DNA from: Craspedostauros australis
Taxonomy: Eukaryota; Bacillariophyta; Bacillariophyceae; Mastogloiales; Achnanthaceae
DNA: 64,000 nucleotides
Direction of reading: 5' to 3'
Assembly (NCBI GenBank): GCA_026770025.1
Contig: JAMXDE010000005.1
Span: 62,001-126,000, forward strand
Shown: piece after piece, positions 47,165-59,059 of the stretch
Layout: every line of letters begins with the position of its first letter
Position numbering within the stretch: the first letter of the stretch is position 1
Translations under genes and position numbers: made by a program
Notes under the pieces: model-generated
Told to the model about the DNA's origin: nothing
What the model saw: the letters and a program-made list of their open reading frames with translations, nothing else
Database searches by the model: none

Positions 47165-49134
47165 ATGCCAAGGAAGGCCGGTGTCGCGAAGCTGGATGAC
47201 GGCGATGGAGCCGAATGGAACGAGCGACTGTATTCGCAGATCCGTGACCTGCGGGCGAAGATCGAGAGCGGGGCGATCCCCATGACAACACCGCCAAGAG
47301 TCGTTTGGGAGGAAAACTCGGAGTTGCGGTTCTTGTCGAAGCGCAATTTTCCACGCAACCTTCGGAACCTCCGGAACTCTGTGAAGAGGAATCGCGCGAA
47401 GAAGGCCACCAACGACGGTACGTGTCTGGGTGGTATCGCCATGCAGAATGTCAACCATGAAGCAGGAGTTCTCATCACCCGTCACTCACCTTTCTCAGTG
47501 CGCATGGACACGAAATTCTCCCCCAACGTTTCCGATCTTGTTGCCAACGCCACTGAATTCAAACAACGATTCGACGAAACCATCACGAAAGTCGCAAAGC
47601 AAAAGCCGGAAGAAGCGAAGGAAACGATGAGCGCTTTCTCTCGTATGGCTTATGACCGGGAACCATCCAACGAAATCCCGATGGGGACAACTGTCTCGCC
47701 GCCCGCCCCGCCGATCGCGGCGCACATCCCCACCCATCCGTCCCCAGCCCTCAGACCCGTGTACAATGCAGTGAACAGGATGACTGCTGCTCCTCCTGAG
47801 CCCTCATCTGTTCCTGTTCTTCCGCCACCCGTGCCTTCTCCCCATGCTGCTGCTCTTTCTGCCTCTGCTGCAGGTCGCATGCTCGTGAACAACGCCGCCA
47901 CTGGGACACCCTTGCAAGAGGGTCCCAGTCGTGGGCACGCGATTTCAGCTTGGATGAACAGAAACAGTGACATTTTCTTGCCTGCTGTACGTCATGCCTA
48001 CTGCCCAGAAGGACTTGGTGAGGTCTTCGAAATCACTTTCGAACTCCCAGGAGGGACATGCTACGGTGACGTAGACGTGGCAATCAAGGAGCGCGGGCGA
48101 GTGCTGGAGGTCAGAATCCGTCAGAACCAAGAACTCGGGTCATCCAGGGCCATTGACAAGGAGCTGGTTGACCTCCTGAATGAGTCGCGTCCCTCCCTTG
48201 CTCATGTCCGGTCTTTTCGCGGGCAACGCGAGCGGAGCGAGTCGTACGCGCTTGCCGTCCGCAACATGTGCCGCGGATGCTCGCAGCCTGTTCGCGTACA
48301 CAAGGAGCTCCTCCCCATCCAAGTGAGCGACAGATTTGAGATGACCCCCGACAATGCCATGCATGGGATCGACTTTCTGAACCCATCATTGAACATCAAC
48401 GACCGCGAAAGCGATGTGCGCACTGATGCGCCTCTGCTCATTGTTCGCTTGGTGCCGGTGTACAGCACAAATCCTGTGACACACACAGCAAAAAACTTGG
48501 CACGCTACAGACGCAAACAAACAATGAACCACAACGTGGGAGTCGCGAAGAGCGACGATGGCTTTTCTTCATCTGACGAGGACGAGTTGTTGTTGATCCC
48601 CTCTTCTGCTCGTGTGCCAACGGCTCGTGCGCCACCTGCTCGTGCGCCACCTGCTCGTGCTCGCCGAGGAACCCGTTTCGGAGGGTCTGGAAAGGTAAGC
48701 AAGTCCCTGCGAAAACAAGATCGTTTGTTGTTCATGACTCGATCATTTTGACTCACACATCTGTTTTCTTTTCCATCGCACAGCTCCCTCGCAAAAAAGC
48801 CAGTCATGTGGCTGTGAACATGACGAACACGGCTGCTCGTGCTTCGCGCCGTTCTGTTTCTCGCGGACGCGCTCGTCGCGTTCCAGAACGCCCTGTTCCT
48901 TCCATCCCGACTTCTTTCCAGATTCCCGCACCTGTTCCCTCAGCTGTTCCCTCCAGCGCCCACCAACCGCGAATCGCAAAAACCAAACGCCGCAGACGTG
49001 CTCCAGAATTGATTGACCTGATCGCCGCTAGCGACAGCGACAGCGAAAGCGAGGACGAATACGACTACGAAGAAGAGGAGAACTTCGACGAAGACGAAGA
49101 CGAAGACGAAGACGAAAGCACACAGACCGAGTAG
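47165..49134 (+). CDS. Second protein of the Harbinger-like element, unrecognised
   Basis: Two exons, 47165-48694 and 48784-49134, joined in phase 0 (AAAG|GTAAGC and CGCACAG|CTC), encode 626 residues. The intron is 89 bases. The start has MPRKAGVAKLDDGDG and then a helix with LYSQIRDLRAKIESG. Residues 60-75 are basic (RNLRNLRNSVKRNRAKK). A Pro/Ala-rich linker follows. A folded central region (about 285-440) includes ISAWMNRNSDIFLPAV, EVFEITFELPGGTCYGDV and a CRGC pair. The C-terminus has tandem ARAPP/ARAPPAR repeats, a basic cluster (KTKRRRRAP) and a strongly acidic tail. It lies inside the terminal repeats, so it belongs to the element; a DNA-binding partner of the transposase is inferred. 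I do not recognise a Myb domain. Confidence 0.75.
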
Positions 49135-49326
49135 ATGACCCCCAAAACACACACAAACAACAATAACACATTTAGCGAATACATGGATTAGCCGTGATCA
49201 AACAATGCTGATGGGATGACTATGGTAGTACGTTGTAGACAATCGACGTGTCCGACACGGACTACTTGGACTACTGATGGAGTCCCATAGGAAAACGACG
49301 CCTATAACGTATTTACCGCGCTTCCC

Positions 49327-50236
49327 TAGGGATGTGAAGGCACCAAACAGCGAATGTGCCTGCGTGCTGTTGCCCGCCTTGTGCTTTTTGGACCACATGC
49401 GCCGCAGAACTGGGAAGAGAGAAGAGCCTCCAGCAAGACGAAGACAGGCTCCACACTCCCACGCCAGTGGTGCAGAAGCAGAGCAATGAACGAATTCTCA
49501 TCCTCTAGGTATTGCTATTCCATCTTGAGCAGACGATCAGCGCCAAGACACGTTTTGAAATTGCAACGGCGATCCTTGTCGCTCATCATCGCTTCCGAGG
49601 GATGGCGAAATGCAGTGCTTGCGAAAGTGCTTCGTCCTGTGACAGCTTTTGGTGGAGTCAAGCGGAGCACTCGTGTGCATGGCAAAGGATCCATTACGAT
49701 CACGGTTCAACTCCCTGCCTTCGTCGTTCCGTCCATCTTTTGGCGGACAGCATCGATTTCATTTTCGCGATCTTTGTTGTTGAAACCTCAACGGCAACGT
49801 CCGGACACATTCGGCTTCCAGGCGTTATGGTCGACGATGCCGTTGCACTGCGTGTGCAACACATTATCGACATCCATGACCAGAAAGATCAAATGCTTGT
49901 GAATCGATCAAAAATTGAGCAAGTCCCGTACGCCAACACCAACGTCAACCTCCATTCCTTGTCTTTGTACGGATATTTACATTGCCACAGTACTAAATAG
50001 TACTCGTCATCGCATCCCAACATGATATAATAACACAGGAGGTGGTTGCATACGGAAGAACAAGCAGAGACACACAGGCGAATCCTTTTTCACAACCGCA
50101 CCGATTAGAGTGATGCCCCCAGCCACTTCCGACACTCTCCGGCAAACGAGTCTGCTCTGCTCATAAAATCAATCAAAGCCGATCCTGAACATCGCCAACA
50201 CCAATAAAACCAACAAACACGACATACACAGCAAGA
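49327..50236. other. Intergenic region right of the transposon
   Basis: Overlapping frames of 60-180 codons on both strands, none convincing. The final 100 bases are the probable promoter and leader of the secreted protein gene. Confidence 0.5.
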
Positions 50237-50758
50237 ATGAAGTACTTCGCCACCATCCTTTCTCTCGTCGCGGCTGCTGCCATCGGCGCCACCGCTCAAG
50301 TCGAAGACATCCAAGTCGCCCGCCGTGTCAAGGGGGGTGAACGCCGCGTCGAGGAGACGAAGGCATTCAAGGCTGGATCAGGCTCAGGAAACGGCATCGC
50401 TGGATCCTACTTTGCCGAGTACCAGGTGCTGCTCGACTTTGGCTTGGCCGATGCTGCCCTGTACCAAACATTCGTGGCAACCGAAAACCCGACGCTTTAC
50501 AGATGGGCCCAGTGCTTCTCCACCGACGGAGGAAACACATTTACCAACACCCACACCGGCTCCGCTGTCTGGATGCGCGGAGGAGAATACCGCGTCAACG
50601 CGATCGAGACCGAGTTCGACGATGGCTTTGCTTTTGCTGTCACCGAGGCTGGCATGGGCCTCCGTTTGACACTGCTCTCATTCTTCAATGGAGCAGCATT
50701 CACTACCTTGGCATCGCCAACAACCACCCCACTTGGAGCCGACGCATGCCCAATGTAG
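50237..50758 (+). CDS. Small secreted protein of unknown function
   Basis: A 173-residue intronless protein. It begins with a classical signal peptide (MKYFATILSLVAAAAIGATA), probable cleavage after about residue 20 and before QVEDIQ. A basic/acidic pro-like segment follows, then a Gly/Ser patch and a globular domain of about 120 residues. That domain has motifs LLDFGLADAALYQTFV, WAQCFSTDGGNTF, and EYRVNAIETEFDDGFAF. Only two Cys remain in the mature part, which could form one disulfide. No membrane anchor or known domain is seen. It may be an extracellular, cell-wall or ER-lumenal protein. It sits between the two duplication units, and no second copy is visible in the window. Confidence 0.75.
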   Translation: MKYFATILSLVAAAAIGATAQVEDIQVARRVKGGERRVEETKAFKAGSGSGNGIAGSYFAEYQVLLDFGLADAALYQTFVATENPTLYRWAQCFSTDGGNTFTNTHTGSAVWMRGGEYRVNAIETEFDDGFAFAVTEAGMGLRLTLLSFFNGAAFTTLASPTTTPLGADACPM

Positions 50759-51571
50759 GCATTGGGATTGTACACATCCCGCCAAACACGCCCACTTGGC
50801 TAGGATATAGGCGTACGCCCACTAATCTAGTGCGCAATACTTGTTTCATACTCGTACCATCAATGATCTCCACCAAATGATAGACTTCTCTTCCAACGCA
50901 TGTGCCAAGATGGCAAAAGGACGACAAGACGTGAAGCTTCCCAGCAGTGTATTGGTACGTGTATGGATACACTTACACAGAGTACTTGTACGATGCGCTG
51001 ACATAGCTGAGCGAGCGCATCTCCTCTGCCTAGTCTGGGGCAAATGCGTGCCTTGTGCAGGATGTTGGGGAACTGATACCAATGCACTTTTCCTCCGCGA
51101 GAAGCACACTCCATCACTCTCGCAGAAAATACAGAGACACAAACAGACGACACAAACAAACGACACAAACAAACGAACAGACAAACAAACAAACAAACAA
51201 ACAAACAAACAAACAAACAAACGACACAAACAAACAGACAGACAAACGACACAAACAAACGACACAAACAAACGACACAAACAAACGACACAAACAAACG
51301 ACACAAACAAACGACACAAACAAACGACACAAACAAACGACACAAACAAACGACACAAACAAACGACACAAACAAACGAACAGACAGACAAACAGACGGA
51401 CATAGCCACCACCTGGTGACGACATGTGAGATGCAGGCACATGGTCGCACCTGCAAAAGCAGTAATCGACATGCAGGCAAACCTTGATCTAAGCATTCGT
51501 ACTACCATACATGCCAAACCACACTGTTTATGTTCGCCATTTCGCTTTGTTGTCGTGGTTCGTCGGCGTTC
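50759..51571. other. Intergenic region containing a large minisatellite
   Basis: Dominated by the tandem repeat at 51134-51397. Long frames on either strand over it are translations of the repeat. Confidence 0.7.
51134..51397. repeat. 13-bp minisatellite and (ACAA)n tract
   Basis: About ten perfect copies of CGACACAAACAAA occupy 51247-51376. They are preceded by an (ACAA)n run at about 51180-51222 and by a few irregular related units. The array ends about 175 bases before the start of duplication unit B. Confidence 0.92.
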
Positions 51572-51572
51572 T

Positions 51573-54500
51573 TCACTCCTCTGTAACAACAGCCATCCCC
51601 TCCAGACCCTGCTCCTCTTCTGCTGCTGCCTCTTGCTCCATCAATCGTTTCGCTTCGGCCACGACCTCCTTGCCCCGATACTCCCATTCCTTGCGATTGG
51701 CGCGTGCGTAGTTCAGATACTCGTCGCTCGACTTGCCAAACACTCCGCAATCCTTCAGCTTCTTCGCCAGCGGGATGATGTAGAAGTCGAAGAACCCCAG
51801 CTCGCCCTCGTACCAACCATCCAGTGGGTTCGATTCAGCCCGACCTGCCTTGTACGCGGCGTAGCACTCCTGCAGGAACCGCTGGTTCCACTTGCGATAC
51901 ACGTGCCAATGCTGCATGGTGTGTGCCACGTCGCTGGCCTGGATCAGATGCTCGATCACGATCGTCGCCCTGCGGTTCGTGGCATCCTTAACCGATTCGT
52001 GATGGACCTTGTCGAAGGCCTTGTCCCATCGGTTGTTGCGCAGCTGCTTCAGCTCCTTGTCGACGATGTCGGTGGCCATGACGCCGTTGACGACAAGCTG
52101 CCGGAAGCGTTTCAGCTCCGTCGGTGTGGCGCAGATGCACGCCCTGAGGTCCCTGTATTCGTCAGACACGAACAGCTCCCACGACAGCGCCAGGGAGTTC
52201 TGTTCCGCGACAGATCTGTTGTTGTAAATCTTCGCGATCCGGGTGTTCTCCTTGACGAGCTGCGCGTTAGGGATGCCAGTATGATCCACATCGTGGATCA
52301 TGGCCGAGAATGCGCAGGCGAGCTGGGTGAGCGGATCGGACGTGATGCCGTACGTGTGATCATGCAACGTGGCTGCGACGTCTCTGTTATCGCTCCTATC
52401 CCCATCGCCATCATTGCCATTGTCATCGTTGATTGCTGTGCTGTGCTGTGTCGCCTGCTTGATTTCGTCGAGATCAGTAGGTGCCACGATGCGAGCCAGC
52501 AGCTTGACGACGGACATGGTGACATGCGACGCATGCTCGAAGTTATGGAACGCATTGTCTCTGTACATCATGGCGATGTTGGACACGAAGGATCGAAGCT
52601 GGTTCACGATGGTTAGATCGATGGTAACGTGATCAGGATCCATCTCCATGCGCCCGACCTGTTGGTCGTATGCCGGTAGGTGGATGATCTCTTCGACTTC
52701 ATCGAGCGGATGGAGATGGTTGGAATCGAAGTTGTCCACAACTGCCGTACTCTCTTGGCCATGGCTGGAGTTCTTGTTCCTGGACAGCAACGACTGTGAC
52801 GACTTCGGGGAAAGGGACTGCTGTTGCTGCTGCTGCTGTGTGGCCTCCCTACGAGCCACGATGTGTCGGATGATGTGCAGCAACATCTCGACGTTCCACT
52901 CCACCAACCGCGATGTCTTCTCTCGGTAGTTGATCATGGCTTTGGAATCGGTCCCTGCCGCACCTTGAGCATGCTTGCCGTGGCCCGATGTCTTTCCATC
53001 GCCTCCGGTCAGGTGAATGTTAATCTCCGAGATGGTACCCTCGCTCGTGACACTCTCCTCGTCGGATGAGCGCTTCGATGATCGGATCCAGTAGCTGTTG
53101 TGGCATGCGTTGGTCGAGTTTTGACAATGGGAGCGTGCAAGCATATGCAATACAGGATAATGGATAGGCACAGGCACAGGCATAGAAGTAGTTGCAGCAC
53201 CAACAGCGTTGATCGAATCGGTGAAAAAGGGGGATGGTGACGTGCGTGTAAGTCAATAGAATCCAAAGCACGTTCGAATGCAATCATGCATGTTGCGTAA
53301 AACAGAGTGCTCAGAGTCCTGGACAGTGCTCGTACAATGAGCAGATCGCACACCACACCTTATCACACCAAGTTCCCACTTACGTTTGCATCTTCCCCTT
53401 GCCTTTGGCCTCCACGGTGTGCTCGCGCTTCAACAGCCAGGCACCTTCTCCAGAGGTCTTCAAGTATTCCGCAGTCTCGAATGACACATGGATCCGACCG
53501 ACCTCGCCTGTCTGCTCGATACGAGACGCGGTGTTCATGGTGTCACCAAACAGCTGAAAACGGGCCCGTTCTCCTCTCAGCACACCCGCCGTGACCGGTC
53601 CGGAGTGGATCCCAATGCGCAACGACAAGTCCGCCGTATCTGGGCCATGCGTGATCTCCAGCTGCTTCGTCAGCTCGCGCGTCCGGCTGAGGATATCCCT
53701 TGCGAACCGCACCATCATGACAGCATGGTCACGTCTGGGATCAGGGATACCCGTCGCAGCGACGTAACAATCGCCGACAGTTTCCACCTTGAAGACCCTT
53801 CGTGCCTTGGCGACTTGATCGAAGGAGGAGAAGATTTTCTCCAGCAGCGTGAAGACTTGGGATGGTTCTGTGCAAGTAGCGTCATGGGGTGTATGTAGCG
53901 TGTGATGTCGGAGTTCCACGCGGCGGAGTGGATGGCCGTTGCCCATGATTGTTGGAGGACCCCAGTATCAATATGAGCCACAGTGCGTGGGTTGAAACGA
54001 AGCAATCCAAAGCATAATCCAGAAAACGTGAGAAGGACGATGGCGAAGCAGCGGCGGCAGCACATCAGCAGTAGCAATGGCAGCAGCAATGATAGCAGCA
54101 ATGGCAACAACAACGTCGGATATTAACGACAGTGCAATTCAAGCTCTCGGACAACACTACGGGCGCAACCGCTTACCTCGGACTGAGCTCCAGGCTGTGA
54201 AACCAGCGATGTCAGCAAACAGAATGGTCGTTTCCAGGAACAGATCGGCCAATGGCTTTTCGTTCGCCGAATCCTCCGACGTGTGTCCGCTGAGATAGTT
54301 CTTCAAGTTTGCGATGCGTTTGTTGGCTGCTGTCTTGCCATCGCCACCTGCGCTGTTGCGAGCAATCGCTTCCTGCTCCAACAATCGGCGGCGGATGTTC
54401 TTGGGAAACAAGGATGATACGATGGCATTGGATCTTGCAACATTCTCCACCAGGTTTTCGTTTCGCTTGTAGACGAACAGGTCGTAGACGAAGAAAACGG

Positions 54501-56396
54501 CGATGACAAAGACGAAGGTCGCCATGACGATGATTCCGAACCTTTCGGGTGTGAAGGTGTCGTACTTGTCCTCAAATCTTTGCGACGGGTAGATGTGCAT
54601 GGTGTACATGCAATGTCCTGGTTCGTTCGCAAGACGGGTCTTGTTCTTGGGCTGGGAGAGAGTGACAGACTTTTCGAACTTGTCGTATTTCGTGTCATGC
54701 TTGTCACCTGTGGGGCATGCAAGTGTGAAGAACGAAGCACGAAACATGGAGTATGCATGGAGAGCAGAGGATGGGTCAGATCGTGTTGGTGGAGAAAGTA
54801 CGGTATTCGGACTCCGGAGGTGCAATATGTGCATAGTTGAAGGCAGTGTGATGGAGCATGCAGACAAAGGCTGTGTATGAAAGAGGGGAGCGCCCGTGGT
54901 CCGAAGGTGTGTAGGTTGAAGGCATTGGTTTCTGCTTCTTTGTTCACAACATGAGGTCAGTGTAGCGAAGAGCTTGTGACTCACCATTTCCCAGAAAGAC
55001 AGCGTCAGCTCCGATGATTTCATATGTGAAGGATTGGTTGCATGTGTTCTTTACCACTGTGATGATACCCTCCACTCCATCCGGCAAGAGTTTGTTCAGA
55101 GATGCATCCCAAGCAACAGCGCCGCTGAGGATTGCGACGACCTCAGAGCTTGGATCGCCCACCTTCTTGTGCACTGGGAGATCGAAGTAGCTGTGGGGAT
55201 GGCTGACATCAGAGTCGCCAAGTTGAGAGTGCATGGCTTCGTGTTCTTCTTCAGTGAAAGCGACGCCGAGAGAGGCATCGTAGTAGGCATCAATGTTGTT
55301 GTAAAGAAGCTCATCACCAAGCTTGAAAAGGGTGTTGATCCTCGCTGGGTTATTCATCGCATTCCAGTTGATGAAACCGAAGGTGAAGGGAGCAGGTGCG
55401 TATTCCCACACTGGAAAGTGCATGGAGCGCTCTTTGTCAGGGATGAATGATCCATTTCGTGCGAACTGGGAGATGAAGGGGTGGAATCCGACGGGATTGA
55501 GATCGTCGAGGTTGCCATCCTCCAGCATGTGGGCCTCCTCCACCAGATCGATGTGATGATGGATGGTCCAGTTCTCCCACGCTTCTCGCTGCTCCGACTT
55601 CACAACGTGATTCAATAGGAGTCCCTCACTTCTAGATTCCTTCAACACAGTGGCTGCATTCTTGTTGAAGAATGGGATGGAGACGAATGGCCACTCTTTC
55701 CCGCTTCCGTCGGTTTGCGATGAGATCGTGTCAGCAAAGCCGTAGTAGGCGAGGTGCAAGGCCTCCTGCTGGTCCACGGCGGCATCGCCGATAGTTCTCG
55801 AGAATTGTTCGAACTGTTGGTTAGGTTGCACAGATATTGCCGGCCACAGGTTGCATGTTTCGTGGTGTGTGTGTGAGGCGAGACGAGGCATTCAGGGATC
55901 GAGCAGATGGGAATGATGCATCCGAGTAAGTAGAGTATGTGGATCATAGTAGTATGGCACAGCATAGCACGATGGGACAAGAGGGAAGTGATTTGGAGTG
56001 TGAGAGGTGTGTGCTTGTACAACGCAATGCCGCTGGCAAGAGACTCGTGGAAGCTCCACAAGGACCGAGATGACGTTGACACTCGGCGAGTGACGACGTT
56101 GTGACACGTTCATGGTTCGATGAACTCACCGCGGTCTCAAAGTTGTCGTTCTGCTCATCGTCGAGAGATCGGTAGGTGATCCACGTGACTGCGCAGGCTG
56201 TGATGAGCAACGACGCGGTCAAAAGAACACGCCAGATGCGGACCTTGATCGTATCCCAGCGAGACTCGTGACGAACTTCTTCGATCTCGTTGGTACCATC
56301 ATCAGTCGCAAAGGTGCTGTCAATGTCGCCGTAACCAGACTGGGTCCCATCGTCCACGACGGGTATCGTTTGCTGGTCCATCTTGGGCAGATCCAT
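51573..56396 (-). CDS. CHASE receptor - class III nucleotide cyclase - phosphodiesterase fusion, copy B
   Basis: Five exons, 56396-56130, 55813-54985, 54707-54177, 53867-53384 and 53094-51573, give 1,210 residues. Splice sites correspond one to one with copy A. Architecture and catalytic residues are as in copy A. Copy B lacks three residues in the N-terminal tail and has a 12-residue longer C-terminus (ends GLEGMAVVTEE), because copy A carries TAG where copy B has CAG. The cyclase and phosphodiesterase regions differ from copy A at only a few positions. The sensor differs at about 15 of 50 residues between 217 and 266 (copy A numbering). Both copies look functional. Clustered divergence suggests different ligands or ligand affinities; that is inference. 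Confidence 0.9.
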
Positions 56397-56835
56397 TGGA
56401 GATGAGTTTGGTGCAAATGTGCAGTTTTCGGAAAAGTATGGCAACATGAGAAACTGGGTGTGTTGTTGGCCACAGACAGGCCCAAGGAAGTGGGCGCTAA
56501 ACACGCGCTAACAAACAACCGTACAAAGAGCACAAACCATCACAACCTCGATGTTCGCACACGGCCCTGGCATCCTTCCGTACTTGGCCGGTTTTGCGGT
56601 TGGGCGGAGACGCTTTTCTGTTCACACACACTTCCTCCCCGGTCACAATTCTGGTGAATTGCTTGGCTCTTACCGAGTAGAAGAATGCCTGTATTCATCT
56701 GCTTTATCGAAGCCAAAGAGTGATTGTTTTGGCGCCGCGATTCAGTGGTGGTTGGGACGCCACCATGGTGTTCTTGTTTGTGAGACATGATAAGTCGCGA
56801 GGTCGTTAGGTGGACGCGGTTGGGGATTGAGACAA

Positions 56836-59059
56836 GGGAAGCGCGGTAAAGGCTCTTTTTGCGTTGATTTTCGCTTTGTTCACGCTTGGGGTGTGTTGTG
56901 CGGTTTTTGGGTCTGTCGAGTCATGCACTGATGGGACTACTAGAGCACGCCTTTCCCGTGTCGACATGACGTTGCGCTTATTTACGTACGTGTTTGACAT
57001 GTCGTGCACTGTGTGCCAATGCCAATGATGTCCGCTTTGCGCTCGTTCCAGCCCTGTCGTGTCTGCCCCAAGACGTCCCCATTCCAGACCCACGACATCG
57101 CATCGCTGTCTTCTTATCAATACTGCAGTCCCGTACGACAGCCTTGCTTTCCGCAGAAATCTTGATTCGCAACAGCCGTTTGCGTTCTTCCAGTTCCTCC
57201 TCGTGCGGTTCCTGTTCACACCACGTTTGATTCAGGTGAAGGGCTCCCAACAATATGCGCCATACCTCGTGCTCCGGACACTCATTGGCTTTGATTCGCC
57301 AACTGCAGAACTCAACACGAGAAAAGGTCACATTCTTTTTGTTTCTTCCTCCCTGAGCGTCGCGTCACTCCCCAACGTTTCTCGCGATGTTCACCGCATT
57401 CTTTGCTGATGACCCATGGCGCTGGCATCACTACCGTTGTGGGCAGTGGTGGAGACCACGAACCCATCCCTCCGCTTAACGTCGTTGCGGTTGGGTGGCC
57501 AAGATGCCTTGCTGATGTTGCCCTTCGTTTGTCCATGTTTCAAACCGGGACTCTCTTGGGCAAGCATTGGTGTCTCATCGTCTCCTTGGTCCTCCTGAAC
57601 TGGCTATTCAGTGCGTCCCACATGCAACCACAACAAGTAGTCTTTCGAACCTCCAACAGCAAAACATAACACTAAATTGATTACCCCATAACCAAGACGC
57701 CCTAACAACGCTCACTCAAACAGGCAAGGGGGGCATGTGGGATGAACATTTTATGCTTGCTAAAGTTGGGCTATTTGTTACTACTAAGTGGGACAGGCTA
57801 ATTTGTGTGTGTGCTGTGCATCTGCTTGGGCGATGGCACGTTTGCGTGCTTCTTGCATCGCGACAACCACGTCAAACGAGGGGAAGCCGTTGCTCAGTTC
57901 AATTTGGGTGAGGATGGCCACCACGTTGAATGCAAGGCGATGCTTGTCCACATGGTGCCGCCACTTCAGGTGCATGCATTGCCAGTGCTTGATTCGCCTG
58001 TTGACCGTTTCGTGGCGGCACCGCATGATGCCATCCGCGCGAAAAGTTGGGGGAAACACACAAGGGTCCCCACGGTATCCGGCATCTGCGACGACGACTT
58101 CGTGTTGCACTAATTTCGGTTTCAGGCCGAGGCGGATGATCGAAAGATCGTTCAACAGGCCACACGGGAAAGGCCCATTCGCCCAAACAATCTCGCCAGT
58201 AGAAATCGCATCAGCCAACTCGGAACGCAAACCAGCAGCGCGAAATTTGAACGAGTACCACTTCTTGTCAAATGGTTTCGGTTCGGTGACTCGCATGTCA
58301 GTCCCATCAACCGTCACAAGAGCTTTTGCATCGTGACTTGCGCCAACGAAACGACGGTTCCAGACAATCTGTCAATGGGAGCGGTACCACAAAAAAGAGA
58401 ACCCAGTGTGAGTGAATGGAGTGAACAGAATTTTGTGTTGCAGTTCGGTTGTGCGAAATTATTAGTACTTACAATGCGATCCTTAACGGTTTCAACGGCT
58501 GCCATCATCAGCCACATCCATTTGCGAAGTGTCTTCGCGGAACACTTGCACACTGCAGCGAGCGCAGTCTCAGACACGTACAGGTGAAGAAACGCGCACG
58601 TCCAAAGGAGATGTTTGGGTTTGGCCCCGCGCGGGAGAGCTCGAGCGTCTACGAGCTCGTTCCACAAGATGTGCACAATGTCTGGATGTGTCTCAAACAC
58701 AGACGCGAACTGTTGCAACAACTCCAGAGAAAGATCGGTCGCAAGCATGCTTCTTGGGCGAGACCCAATCAGTCCGAACCCAAAAGCAGCGAAAGTTCCG
58801 CGTGGGAGTAACATGTTTGTGTTCTTGCGAATTGTGAGGTCTTTGTGCCTCTTCAATTATCAAAATCAGGCGAAATCCAACAATGTCAACAAGTAACCGT
58901 TGAAATAGTAGAAATAGTGTGCAAGTAAACTGCAACTTGGTAAGGAGGAAATGGTATTTCTCCGCGAGCTCTGCGTGACTCCTGGTAGACCAGTTGTTGT
59001 CTCCTTTTGCCGTTTGTTGGCAAGTTCCGCTCACGGTAACCTACGATCGTGGAAGATGG
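56836..59059. mobile_element. Harbinger-like transposon, copy B, left part
   Basis: The 15-bp terminal repeat GGGAAGCGCGGTAAA begins at 56836 and is followed by sequence homologous to the left 2.3 kb of copy A, including the transposase. The TA that precedes copy A is absent here because of the deletion in unit B. The element is not seen beyond about 59040, where copia sequence starts. The remaining 4 kb, if it exists, lies right of the window. Confidence 0.8.
57784..58814 (-). CDS. DDE transposase of the Harbinger-like element, copy B
   Basis: Two exons, 58814-58473 and 58368-57784, encode 308 residues with the same phase-0 splice sites as copy A. It is intact, with the same three acidic catalytic residues. 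It differs from copy A at scattered positions, and the C-terminus ends three residues later. A longer N-terminus from an in-frame ATG at 58856 is possible, but it is not shared with copy A. Confidence 0.87.

Larger units (their letters stand above)
43075..49326. mobile_element. PIF/Harbinger-like DNA transposon, complete copy A
   Basis: A 6,252-bp element bounded by exact 15-bp terminal inverted repeats: GGGAAGCGCGGTAAA at 43075-43089 and its complement at 49312-49326. The dinucleotide TA flanks both ends (43073-43074 and 49327-49328), a possible 2-bp target duplication. Classical PIF/Harbinger elements use 3-bp TWA, while the related ISL2EU group uses TA. Inside are a DDE transposase on the minus strand near the left end, a second gene on the plus strand near the right end, and two minisatellite arrays between them. 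The two-gene layout is typical of the superfamily, where the second protein helps the transposase bind or enter the nucleus. Confidence 0.85.
51572..59040. repeat. Tandem segmental duplication, unit B
   Basis: Matches unit A from 35730 in direct orientation. It covers the second cyclase/phosphodiesterase gene and the left part of a second Harbinger-like element. It lacks 2,031 bases present in unit A (41043-43073). The match to unit A is lost near 59040, just before the copia LTR. Confidence 0.9.

Noticed and set aside
50846-51589. Long minus-strand frames with repeated Phe-Val-Cys
   Set aside because: Direct translation of the 13-bp minisatellite.
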